Of a DNA stretch of 9,781 nucleotides, positions 1 to 5,657 are shown piece after piece (within the stretch, counting starts at the first letter, position 1; every line of letters begins with the position of its first letter). The notes under the pieces were generated by a model that saw nothing but the letters and a program-made list of their open reading frames with translations, was not told where the DNA came from and made no database searches. The stretch is from Actinomycetales bacterium (lineage in GTDB: Bacteria; Actinomycetota; Actinomycetes; Actinomycetales; BWSM-131): contig JASBSH010000059.1 of assembly GCA_030149025.1 (NCBI GenBank), forward strand, positions 1-9,781, in the 5' to 3' direction. The position numbers and the translations under genes were made by a program.

Positions 1-802
1 CGTCTTCGACCTTGGCCCGGTCGCCGGGGTCCAGGACGGCGGTTTCGTCCAGCACCGCCCGCACCCCGGCCACCGTCAGCTTGCCCTGCGCCAGGGCGGT
101 CAGGGTCTGCGGCAGGTGGGCCGACAGGTCGACGGCGTCGCTGAGCAGTCCCTCGGCAGCCCGTACCGAGATGTGCAGCACCGCGGCCAGCTCGTCGGCG
201 GCGTACGCGTCCGGGGCCAGCGCCCCGTCCCGGCGGGTCGTCGACTTCCTCGCGAACGCCCGCGCCGCGGCGGCCCCACCCGCGCTGTCCGTGTTCTCAC
301 CGCCGTCCGCGCTGGGGTCGGCGCCGCTTTCCTCGAGTTCGTGGGTGTGAGCCTGATCGTGCGTGGGGTAGCCGCGGTGGGCGGCGAACGCAGCAATGGT
401 GGAGCGTTGCTGGGCGGCGACCCAGCAGCCCACCCGGTCCCACGCCTCGACCAGCACCAGCTGTTCGGCGTCGGAGAACCGCCCCAGGTCTCCAGCCCTG
501 CTGGCCAGCCGCTCCTGGACCGCGGTGGCGAGATCCAGCCCGGCAAGGTCGGCAAGGGCCTGAGCGAGCTCCTCCTCGGCCGCCAACCCGGAGTGCACCC
601 ACCAGTTCTCGGCGAACTCCACCCGGCGGAACAGGTGATGGTTGTCGGGGGTGGACAGCAGAGTCAGCGATGCCAATACCCGTCCGGGCAACTTGGGCAT
701 GACGGGCGCATCGGGCTCGAGCGAGTCCGGCGCACCGAGTCCGGGCGCGCTGAAGTCGCCCAGCGCTCCGGCTAGCCGCTCCTCCAACACAGACCCGAAC
801 AT
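1..802 (-). CDS. DUF222 (13E12 repeat family) protein, 5' part; continues beyond left edge
   Basis: The minus-strand frame starting at the ATG at 802 is open to the window edge (267 codons) and encodes the N-terminal DUF222 domain of the 13E12-repeat family. Visible family features are an N-terminal MFGSVLEERLAGAL, a helical stretch with VEAWDRVGCWVAAQQ, then AADELAAVLHISVRAAEGLL, followed by LPQTLTALAQGKLTVAGVRA and a VLDPGDRAKVED-like end. Family members usually carry a C-terminal HNH nuclease domain; that part would lie outside the window, so nuclease function is inferred. An acidic, low-complexity insert (around residues 150-175) splits the domain. No Shine-Dalgarno precedes the ATG. An SOS box covers the start and a TAGTAT -10-like element lies 7 bases upstream, which suggests a leaderless, LexA-controlled transcript. 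It reads divergently from the Rieske remnant. The family is certain; its role (mobile or SOS-induced nuclease) is not. Confidence 0.85.
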   Translation of the reverse strand, partial: MFGSVLEERLAGALGDFSAPGLGAPDSLEPDAPVMPKLPGRVLASLTLLSTPDNHHLFRRVEFAENWWVHSGLAAEEELAQALADLAGLDLATAVQERLASRAGDLGRFSDAEQLVLVEAWDRVGCWVAAQQRSTIAAFAAHRGYPTHDQAHTHELEESGADPSADGGENTDSAGGAAAARAFARKSTTRRDGALAPDAYAADELAAVLHISVRAAEGLLSDAVDLSAHLPQTLTALAQGKLTVAGVRAVLDETAVLDPGDRAKVED

Positions 803-809
803 ACGTTCG
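796..809. promoter_or_regulatory. LexA-binding SOS box at the DUF222 start codon
   Basis: CGAACATACGTTCG is a perfect palindromic CGAAC-N4-GTTCG, the SOS-box form established for mycobacteria and other actinobacteria. It spans the ATG of the DUF222 gene (802-800), so bound LexA would block both the promoter start point and the first codons. Several 13E12-family genes of Mycobacterium tuberculosis are known to carry SOS boxes, so the placement fits the family. Confidence 0.8.
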
Positions 810-839
810 ATACTATCGGACAGAAGGGACGGGGAGCAA
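810..839 (-). promoter_or_regulatory. Putative promoter of the DUF222 gene (leaderless)
   Basis: Read on the minus strand, TAGTAT (815-810) fits a TANNNT -10 element. TTGCTC (839-834) sits 18 bases upstream as a weak -35, matching only the TTG. Transcription would begin about 7 bases after the -10, at or next to the A of the ATG at 802, giving a leaderless mRNA. This explains the missing ribosome binding site. Confidence 0.45.
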
Positions 840-856
840 GAGTCCCGCCGAAAACT

Positions 857-1232
857 GTGGACAGGCCAAGAGCCCGTCGCTCAGGCGGCTCGGGCGGCGC
901 CGGCGGGCCAGGCGGCTCTGGCAACGCAGGCGCCCCGGGGAAGCTCGGTCATCGCCCTCAGCGAGGTCCCCGTCGACGGTGCGACCTCAGCCCAGGCCCC
1001 GAACGGCGACCCCCTGATCGTCGCTCAGCCGGCCCAGGGGCAGGTGGTGGCCTTCAGCGCCATCTGCACCCACATGGGTTGTACCGTGGCCCCCGAGGGC
1101 AAGCGGCTTCTGTGTCCTTGTCACGGCTCCACATTCGATGCCTTCACGGGGAAGAACCTCAGCGGCCCTGCCCCGAGCCCCCTCGAGAAGGTCAGCGTGC
1201 GCCTGAACGGCTCCCAGGTGGAGCTGGCGTAG
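857..1232 (+). pseudogene. Rieske [2Fe-2S] domain protein, 5'-truncated and probably frameshifted
   Basis: The C-terminal ~95 codons (frame of the stop at 1230-1232) encode a complete small Rieske domain. CTHMGC (1065-1082) and CPCHGS (1113-1130) supply the Cys/His pairs for the 2Fe-2S cluster, and a SGPAPSPLEKVSVRL tail is typical of actinobacterial Rieske proteins. These normally have a Tat signal peptide or lipobox and a Gly/Ser linker. Here the domain frame has no ATG, GTG or TTG between 702 and the domain. It stays open back to 642 (TTG) and 699 (ATG) only across sequence antisense to the DUF222 gene. The expected Gly/Ser linker (SGGSGGAGGPGGSGNAGAPG, from about 887) lies in the other frame, and removing one base from the C4G4 run at 933-940 would join it to the domain. 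No signal peptide is seen in either frame. A gene caller may report 642 or 699-1232 as an intact CDS; a cytosolic Rieske ferredoxin is the alternative. Confidence 0.7.
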
Positions 1233-1704
1233 CGGCAGCCGACCCAGCCGACCCTGCCGACCCCATGTCGGGGTAACGGTCCCGGCCACGTGCGTGGTCG
1301 CCGTCCACAGCAGCTCCCCGCTCCACGACCAGAACGGCAACCCCGAAGACCACGGCGGCGATCTCGGCGATCCCGGCCGTCGTCTGGGGCACTCCGTACA
1401 GCACCTCGTGCAGACCGAAGAGCCCCACGGTCACCGAGACAACGAACGCCGCCAGCGTCGCCAGTCCGAACCCGACCGCCAGCAGCACCGGGATCCAGTG
1501 CCGCCACACCAGCACGGCCAACCCGATCACGAAACCGCCGATCGCGTTGAGCAGGAACGCGGGGCCGACCACAGCCAGCTGGTTGAACCCCTCCGCCCAC
1601 AGCTCGAGATGAACCACTGCCGACAACAGGACAGCGGCCGCCACGACTCCTCGCAGCAGACTCGCCACAGCTGCCGTCCCTCTCGAGAAACCTGAGATGG
1701 TCAT
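1192..1704 (-). CDS. Four-helix integral membrane protein of unknown function, sigma-factor linked
   Basis: The protein has 170 residues from the ATG at 1704. Hydrophobic segments at about residues 18-34, 44-66, 70-96 and 109-127 predict four membrane helices, followed by a hydrophilic tail with GSAGSAGSA. Conserved-looking polar residues sit at helix ends (HLELW at 32-36, RHW at 68-70, LFGLHE at 95-100). An in-frame ATG at 1743 would add 13 residues, but the TGAACC -35 element of the presumed promoter lies at 1739-1734, inside that extension, and its -10 ends 7 bases before 1704. The shorter, leaderless form is therefore preferred. The gene diverges from the sigma factor gene and its tail overlaps the Rieske remnant by 41 bp. 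I do not recognise a named family. The context suggests an envelope protein under the adjacent ECF sigma factor. Confidence 0.75.
   Translation of the reverse strand: MTISGFSRGTAAVASLLRGVVAAAVLLSAVVHLELWAEGFNQLAVVGPAFLLNAIGGFVIGLAVLVWRHWIPVLLAVGFGLATLAAFVVSVTVGLFGLHEVLYGVPQTTAGIAEIAAVVFGVAVLVVERGAAVDGDHARGRDRYPDMGSAGSAGSAAATPAPPGSRSGAR
1238..1264. repeat. Three tandem copies of a 9-bp repeat
   Basis: GCCGACCC plus one variable base repeats three times with a 9-base period (1238, 1247, 1256). On the minus strand it encodes the GSAGSAGSA stretch in the C-terminal tail of the membrane protein. It lies just after the Rieske stop codon and probably reflects slippage in a non-conserved tail. Confidence 0.7.
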
Positions 1705-1711
1705 GTGAACA

Positions 1712-1739
1712 GGAACGAATCCCGCCCCGCCGCGGTTCA
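1712..1739 (-). promoter_or_regulatory. ECF (SigL-type) promoter of the membrane protein gene
   Basis: On the minus strand TGAACC (1739-1734) is followed after exactly 16 bases by CGTTCC (1717-1712). This is the same architecture as the promoters before the sigma and lipoprotein genes, and fits the known M. tuberculosis SigL consensus (TGAACC, about 16 bases, CGT). The -10 ends 7 bases before the ATG at 1704, so the mRNA is probably leaderless. Confidence 0.7.
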
Positions 1740-1752
1740 CCATCCAACCGGC

Positions 1753-1780
1753 TGAACCGAAGCCATGGTCAGCCCGTACC
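1753..1780 (+). promoter_or_regulatory. ECF (SigL-type) promoter of the sigma/anti-sigma operon, probably autoregulatory
   Basis: TGAACC (1753-1758), a 16-base spacer and CGTACC (1775-1780) match the SigL-type consensus. The -35 lies 13 bases from the -35 of the divergent membrane-gene promoter, so the two point away from each other. Transcription should start near 1787, leaving a leader of about 12 bases that is almost entirely the ribosome binding site. Confidence 0.75.
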
Positions 1781-1788
1781 TCTCAGTG

Positions 1789-1793
1789 AGGAG
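1789..1793 (+). promoter_or_regulatory. Ribosome binding site deciding the sigma factor start
   Basis: AGGAG lies 5 bases before the ATG at 1799 but only 2 bases before the adjacent in-frame GTG at 1796. The spacing favours the ATG. Confidence 0.65.
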
Positions 1794-1798
1794 AGGTG

Positions 1799-2305
1799 AT
1801 GGTTGCGAACCGGACGGAACTGTTACGCGAGCTCCACGGTGAGCACGCCGCGCAGCTGTCCGCCTTCGCCCTCAGGCTCACCGGCGACCGCGCCCGTGCC
1901 GAGGACATCGTCCAGGAGACACTCTTCCGCGCCTGGCAGTCGCCCATCGTCCTGGAGGCCCCCGAAGCGGCTCGTCGCGCCTGGCTGTACACCGTTGCCC
2001 GCCATCTCGTGATCGACGAGTGGCGCTCCAGCCGGTCCCGTCGGGAGCTGTCCGCCGCCGACCCTCCGGACACTCCAATCGCCGACGAGACCGAGGCGGC
2101 TCTGGAGTCCTGGGTCGTCGCCGAGGCCCTTCGTCGCCTCTCGAAGGAGCACCGTGACGTCCTTCTCGAGACCTACTACCAAGGACGCTCGGTGGCTGAC
2201 GTCGCTGCCCGGCTCGGCGTCCCCAGCGGGACCGTGAAGTCTCGAACTCACTACGCGCTGAAGGCGTTACGCCTCGTGCTGGAGGAGATGGGGGTGACGT
2301 CGTGA
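1799..2305 (+). CDS. sigL: ECF RNA polymerase sigma factor, SigL-like (ECF19 type)
   Basis: The protein has 168 residues from the ATG at 1799; the GTG at 1796 is possible but too close to the AGGAG. Sigma region 2 is seen in RLTGDRARAEDIVQETLFRAW (core binding) and AWLYTVARHLVIDEWRS (-10 recognition). Region 4 is seen in LSKEHRDVLLETYYQGRS and the helix-turn-helix VADVAARLGVPSGTVKSR. The end HYALKALRLVLEEMGVTS is closely like that of M. tuberculosis SigL, as is the whole layout, with an RslA-like gene next to it. The factor should direct RNA polymerase to TGAACC-N16-CGT promoters, three of which occur at this locus, including its own. The stop codon shares four bases (GTGA, 2302-2305) with the anti-sigma start, so the pair is translationally coupled. 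The family is highly certain; the symbol is assigned by resemblance. Confidence 0.9.
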   Translation: MVANRTELLRELHGEHAAQLSAFALRLTGDRARAEDIVQETLFRAWQSPIVLEAPEAARRAWLYTVARHLVIDEWRSSRSRRELSAADPPDTPIADETEAALESWVVAEALRRLSKEHRDVLLETYYQGRSVADVAARLGVPSGTVKSRTHYALKALRLVLEEMGVTS

Positions 2306-3093
2306 GTCACGAGCACCGTTGCAGCAAGCCGGAGCTGACCCATGACGCCGCCGCCTTCGTCCTGGGTGCCCTGTCCGACGACGAGCGCCGGATCTACGCC
2401 GATCACCTTCGCGAGTGCCCTGCCTGCAGGCGCTCGGTCGCCGAGTTCGCGCCCCTGCCGGCGCTGCTCAGCCGGGTGCCGATCGAGACCGTCCGGTCGC
2501 TCGACGACAGTGACGAGACCCAGGACGCCGACATCGAGAACGTGGACGGCGACACGCACGTCGACCTGCTCCCCGCCCTTCTCGAGCGGGTCGCCGAAGA
2601 GGAGCGCAGGCAGCGACGGACACGCCGCAGCTGGTTCGCGGCCGGAGCCGGCATTGCCGCCGCGGCCGCCGCTGTCGTGACCCTCGCCGTCCTTCCCGGC
2701 GGGCCGTTCTTCTCCACCAGCGACTCTCAGGAATCCGCTGCCCGGCCCGCGCCCTCGGTGTCCACCCAGCAGGCCGCTGACCGTTCGACGACCCTGACGG
2801 CGCTGCAGCCCACCGGTATGAGGGTGGACGTCGCCCTGACGTCCGTCGCCTGGGGAACGCGCATCCGCATCACCTGCAGCTACCCGGACGCCCGCTACGG
2901 CGCCGCACCCTCGTCGAGCTACGCCCTCGTCGTTACCACCGCCGGCGGCGCGGAGCAGCAGGTCGCCACCTGGGGATCGGTGCCGGGGCGGCAGGTCACC
3001 GTCGACGGAGCCACTGCCGTCCCGCTGACGGCCATCCGGACCCTCGAGGTGCGGGACGCGAGCGGCGCTCCGGTGATGCGCACCCAGCTGTGA
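2302..3093 (+). CDS. rslA: Zinc-binding transmembrane anti-sigma factor, RslA-like
   Basis: The protein has 263 residues and starts at a GTG overlapping the sigma stop. The N-terminal cytoplasmic part holds a ZAS zinc motif, H35-x3-C39-x2-C42, with H14 as a likely further ligand, in the helix context DAAAFVLGALSDDERR shared with M. tuberculosis RslA. A linker rich in Asp and Glu (about 62-88) and a basic stretch (102-109) precede one membrane helix (about 112-131). Residues 132-263 form an extracytoplasmic domain of the RslA type containing VAWGTRIRITCSY and VATWGSVPG. In RslA, zinc release on oxidation frees SigL; the same sensing is inferred here. It should hold the upstream sigma factor at the membrane until stress is sensed. 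The sequence before the GTG has GGAGGAG at 2281-2287, too far away for a normal ribosome binding site, so coupling is likely. Confidence 0.9.
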   Translation: MSHEHRCSKPELTHDAAAFVLGALSDDERRIYADHLRECPACRRSVAEFAPLPALLSRVPIETVRSLDDSDETQDADIENVDGDTHVDLLPALLERVAEEERRQRRTRRSWFAAGAGIAAAAAAVVTLAVLPGGPFFSTSDSQESAARPAPSVSTQQAADRSTTLTALQPTGMRVDVALTSVAWGTRIRITCSYPDARYGAAPSSSYALVVTTAGGAEQQVATWGSVPGRQVTVDGATAVPLTAIRTLEVRDASGAPVMRTQL

Positions 3094-3106
3094 ACCGCTC
3101 GGCCCG

Positions 3107-3134
3107 TGAACCTGCGGCAAGACCATCTCGTATT
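3107..3134 (+). promoter_or_regulatory. ECF (SigL-type) promoter of the lipoprotein gene
   Basis: TGAACC (3107-3112), a 16-base spacer (3113-3128) and CGTATT (3129-3134) repeat the architecture seen before the sigma gene. Transcription should start near 3141, giving a leader of about 37 bases with a ribosome binding site. The lipoprotein can thus be made independently of the sigma/anti-sigma transcript. Confidence 0.7.
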
Positions 3135-3166
3135 CCTGTCTGAACGCGGAAACAGTTCTCACGCAA

Positions 3167-3172
3167 TTGGAG
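3167..3172 (+). promoter_or_regulatory. Ribosome binding site of the lipoprotein gene
   Basis: TTGGAG lies 5 bases before the ATG at 3178. It fixes that start over the upstream in-frame GTG at 3106, which overlaps the promoter's -35 element. Confidence 0.65.
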
Positions 3173-3177
3173 TCGTG

Positions 3178-3723
3178 ATGAGAATCAAGCGTGTCGCCCC
3201 CGCGGTCGCACTGTTCGTGCTGGTGGCAGCCTGTGGCGGGCAGACCGGTCAGTCCGGCGGTTCCTCAGGGGGCGCCGGGGGCGGGGGAGGGCTGTACGAC
3301 TACGGTTCGGCGGGCGGTTCCAGCGGGGCCTCCAGCGGTTCGGGCGGTTCCAGCGGCGCAGCCCCCTCATCGGGAACGATCAGCCTGGCCAGCACCTCCC
3401 TCGGGCAGGTGCTGGTGGGCCCGGACGGCCGGACTCTGTACGTGTTCGACCCGGACAGCCAGTCCGGCAACAGCACCTGCTACGACAAGTGCGCCGCCGC
3501 GTGGCCTCCCTTGGAGCTCAACGGCAAACCCAGCGCCGGGTCGGGCCTGGACCTCTCCAAGTTCTCCGAGACCCAGCGCAAGGACGGCAGCATGCAGGTC
3601 ACCTACAACAAGTGGCCGCTCTACTACTTCGCCAAGGACACCAAGGCCGGAGACGTCAACGGTGAGGGCGTCGGCGGCATCTGGTGGGCCATCAACGCTG
3701 CAGGGGATCGGGTCCAGAAGTAG
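3178..3723 (+). CDS. Secreted-repeat lipoprotein with Yx(FWY)xxD motifs (PF03640/COG4315)
   Basis: The protein has 181 residues from the ATG at 3178. A short basic start (MRIKR) and hydrophobic stretch end in the lipobox LVAAC with Cys19, so it should be lipid-anchored outside the membrane. Residues 20-66 are a Gly/Ser linker with a LYDYG island. The globular part shows two copies of the family motif: YVFDPD in TLYVFDPDSQSG and YYFAKD in WPLYYFAKDTKAGD. Between them is CYDKCAAAWPPL, with two Cys that could form a disulfide. It ends with GVGGIWWAINAAGDRVQK. The biochemical role of this family is not established. Its own SigL-type promoter puts it in the envelope-stress regulon with the membrane protein. 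The 3' end overlaps the YhhN-like gene by 32 bp on the other strand. Confidence 0.85.
   Translation: MRIKRVAPAVALFVLVAACGGQTGQSGGSSGGAGGGGGLYDYGSAGGSSGASSGSGGSSGAAPSSGTISLASTSLGQVLVGPDGRTLYVFDPDSQSGNSTCYDKCAAAWPPLELNGKPSAGSGLDLSKFSETQRKDGSMQVTYNKWPLYYFAKDTKAGDVNGEGVGGIWWAINAAGDRVQK
3311..3356 (+). repeat. 16-bp direct repeat in the lipoprotein Gly/Ser linker
   Basis: CGGGCGGTTCCAGCGG occurs at 3311-3326 and again at 3341-3356, with a degenerate partial copy between them (CCTCCAGCGGTTC). The 30-base period keeps the reading frame and encodes repeated Gly-Ser-Ser-Gly. It is likely linker growth by duplication. Confidence 0.7.
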
Positions 3724-4378
3724 CGCCCGTCGCGATCAACCACTGCCCGGCGGTGTATGTCGCCATCACGGCGGCGTCGAGACCGGGGGAGCGCCTGCCG
3801 GAAAGAAGGAACCTGCCCAGTCCGATCAAGGAGTCGGACAGCACGAAAAGCATCGCGCCGCTGCTGATCCGCCGCCCAGCAGGGGTACCCCGGTCGACCT
3901 GCAGGGCAGCGGCCAGCATGCCGCTGATGGCTGTCGCGTACAGGGCTGCCGGGAGCGCCATCCGGTCGGACCTGCGGGCGAGTGACGGCACCACGACACC
4001 TGCGACCACCACCGCAGGCAGCGCGCGTCGAAGTGAGAGCCGTTGGCACATCGACAGAAACGCCCCTGTGTAGGCCAGGTGCGCGGTCAGGAAGGCACTC
4101 AAGCCCGCGACGAACGAGCGGTCGTCCTCCTCGAGGAGCGCGACGTCACCGACCGTGGACAGGGCAAGGCCGGCCAGCGCTCCCTGCCCCGGTCGCGTCC
4201 GCGCAACGCCGGGCCCGCCGAGCAGCAGGCGCACCATGAGCGTCGGCATGAGCAGTGGTTTGGTGACCCGGCGAAGGGCCCGGCTGCCATGGCTGTCGCC
4301 GGCCGCCGCCACGGTGTCGGCGATGCTCAGGGCCAGGTAGACACGGTCCACCCGCTCGGTTCGGGACATGTGGTGCAT
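3692..4378 (-). CDS. YhhN/TMEM86-family membrane protein (lysoplasmalogenase-like)
   Basis: The protein has 228 residues from the ATG at 4378, which has AGGTGA 8 bases upstream; a second ATG at 4369 would remove three residues. It is a multi-helix membrane protein with YhhN-family marks: KPLLMP near residue 40, GDVALLEEDD in the first third, FLTAHLAYTGAF, then SSGAMLFVLSDSLIGLGRF and TYTAGQWLIATG near the end. Characterised family members (TMEM86B, some bacterial YhhN) hydrolyse the vinyl-ether bond of lysoplasmalogens. That activity here is inferred from family alone. The gene converges on the lipoprotein gene with a 32-bp tail overlap, and diverges from the glycosyltransferase across 61 bp. 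No SigL-type promoter is seen before it. Confidence 0.8.
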   Translation of the reverse strand: MHHMSRTERVDRVYLALSIADTVAAAGDSHGSRALRRVTKPLLMPTLMVRLLLGGPGVARTRPGQGALAGLALSTVGDVALLEEDDRSFVAGLSAFLTAHLAYTGAFLSMCQRLSLRRALPAVVVAGVVVPSLARRSDRMALPAALYATAISGMLAAALQVDRGTPAGRRISSGAMLFVLSDSLIGLGRFLLSGRRSPGLDAAVMATYTAGQWLIATGATSGPDPLQR

Positions 4379-4439
4379 TGTGCACGTCACCTGCGGCTGT
4401 CCGTCGAGAGCCGAGACAGTGTCGGTGGGACGGGCCACC

Positions 4440-5657
4440 ATGGAGGCCATGGAGAGCGTTGAGGTCCGCCCCCTGTCGCTGGAGGAGCTCGCCGAGCAGC
4501 TCGAGCCCGACCGCGCCAAGCTCCTCAGGCAGGCTGCGGACCGAGGCCGGCACCTGCTGAGGGGACGAGTCGTCTGGAACGTCAACGCCACAGCCAGGGG
4601 CGGTGGTGTCGCCGAGATGCTCTCCGCCCTGCTGGCATACGCACGAGGAGCCGGCATCGACACCCGATGGCTCGTCCTCGTCGGTGACCCGGACTTCTTC
4701 GACATCACGAAGCGCCTGCACAACTTTCTGCACGGGTCGGCGGGTGAGGGCTGGAGCCTCCTGCAGCCCTACCTCCGCGATGTGGACGCGTTCATCTTCT
4801 CCCGGAAGGAGTACGCCCCGGACTGGGTCGACCCGGGCCGCCTGGTCGTCATCCCGCCCTCCATCGACCCGGCCTCGTGCAAGAACCGGCCGCTCACCGG
4901 CGCCCAGGTGGACGCCGTGCTGCGCAGGGTCGGCCTGATCTCTGACGGCCACGGCCGCCCGGAGGTGTACTTCAGCCGCCGCGACGGCTCCCGTGGGCAG
5001 GTGAAGGAGCGGCCGACGGTGCTCCTGGACGGTTCGCCCCCGCGGCCGGAGGACCGGCTGGTCGTGCAGGTCAGCCGTTGGGACCGCCTGAAGGACATGA
5101 GCGGCGTCCTCACCAGCTTCGCCCGGTACTTCGCCGACGGTCCGGAGGACGTGCACCTGGTCCTGGCCGGCGGCGAGGTGTCGAAGGTCGCCGACGATCC
5201 CGAGGGCGCGGAAGTGCTCGAGGAGTGCATGGCGCAGTGGCGCGGGCTGCCGGAGCACGTGCGACGGCGCGCCCATCTGGCCGCCCTCCCGATGGAGGAC
5301 GGGGACGACAACGCCGTGATCGTCAACGCACTCCAGCGGCACGCCAGCGTGGTGGTGCAGAAGAGCCTGATGGAGGGGTTCGGCCTCACCGTCACCGAGG
5401 CCCTCTGGAAGGGGACACCCGTCATCGCCAGTGCCGTCGGAGGCATCCGTGACCAGATCGTCGACGGCCGGGACGGCCTGCTCCTGGAGGATCCCCGCGA
5501 CCTGGACGGGTTGGCAGAGCTCATCAGGAGGGTCCTGGACGACGCCGGGCTGGCTTCGCGTCTCGGCCGCGGTGGGAAGGAGCGCGCCAAGGACCAGTTC
5601 CTCGGTGACCGGCACCTCATCCAGTACGTGGACCTGTTCGCCGGCCTGATCCGTTGA
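4440..5657 (+). CDS. GT4 glycosyltransferase, TreT-like (trehalose-synthase type), with internal deletion
   Basis: The protein has 405 residues from the ATG at 4440. Another ATG at 4449 is possible, and the open frame reaches 4368 but would then overlap the YhhN gene. The N-terminal domain has the TreT signature VVWNVNATARGGGVAEML and DTRWLVLVGDPDFFDITKRLHN. The C-terminal GT-B domain has VVQVSRWDRLKDMSGVL, NALQRHASVVVQKSL and the EX7E motif in EGFGLTVTEALWKGTPV (E312 and E320), then GIRDQIVDGRDGLLL. TreT enzymes make trehalose from an NDP-glucose and glucose. Between HNFLHG (94-99) and LQPYLRDVDAFIFSR (from about 107), the block that in TreT homologues carries the VHDPQ and WRCHI/V segments is missing. 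That is roughly 65-70 residues by recalled comparison, so activity or substrate may be altered. The stop overlaps the MFS start (TTGA). Confidence 0.8.
   Translation: MEAMESVEVRPLSLEELAEQLEPDRAKLLRQAADRGRHLLRGRVVWNVNATARGGGVAEMLSALLAYARGAGIDTRWLVLVGDPDFFDITKRLHNFLHGSAGEGWSLLQPYLRDVDAFIFSRKEYAPDWVDPGRLVVIPPSIDPASCKNRPLTGAQVDAVLRRVGLISDGHGRPEVYFSRRDGSRGQVKERPTVLLDGSPPRPEDRLVVQVSRWDRLKDMSGVLTSFARYFADGPEDVHLVLAGGEVSKVADDPEGAEVLEECMAQWRGLPEHVRRRAHLAALPMEDGDDNAVIVNALQRHASVVVQKSLMEGFGLTVTEALWKGTPVIASAVGGIRDQIVDGRDGLLLEDPRDLDGLAELIRRVLDDAGLASRLGRGGKERAKDQFLGDRHLIQYVDLFAGLIR

Noticed and set aside
642..856. N-terminal extension of the Rieske frame from TTG 642 or ATG 699
   Set aside because: It is the complement of DUF222 coding sequence and its promoter, with no signal peptide or ribosome binding site.
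1253..1273. Small hairpin near the Rieske stop (CCGAC-N5-GTCGG, overlapping ACCCC-N5-GGGGT)
   Set aside because: The stem is only five base pairs with no T tract and lies inside the membrane protein gene; too weak to call a terminator.
1583..1616. Two further TGAACC hexamers in the membrane protein gene
   Set aside because: Neither has CGT 15-17 bases downstream and both lie inside coding sequence.
3091..3096. TGAACC at the anti-sigma stop codon
   Set aside because: No CGT at the required distance; the second TGAACC at 3107 has the matching -10.
3106..3177. 24-residue N-terminal extension of the lipoprotein from GTG 3106
   Set aside because: It overlaps the ECF promoter and would bury the signal peptide; the ATG at 3178 has a good ribosome binding site and lipobox spacing.
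4146..5615. 489-codon open frame on the minus strand
   Set aside because: It is antisense to the TreT-like gene, has biased low-information composition and no domain; it is a GC-rich shadow frame.
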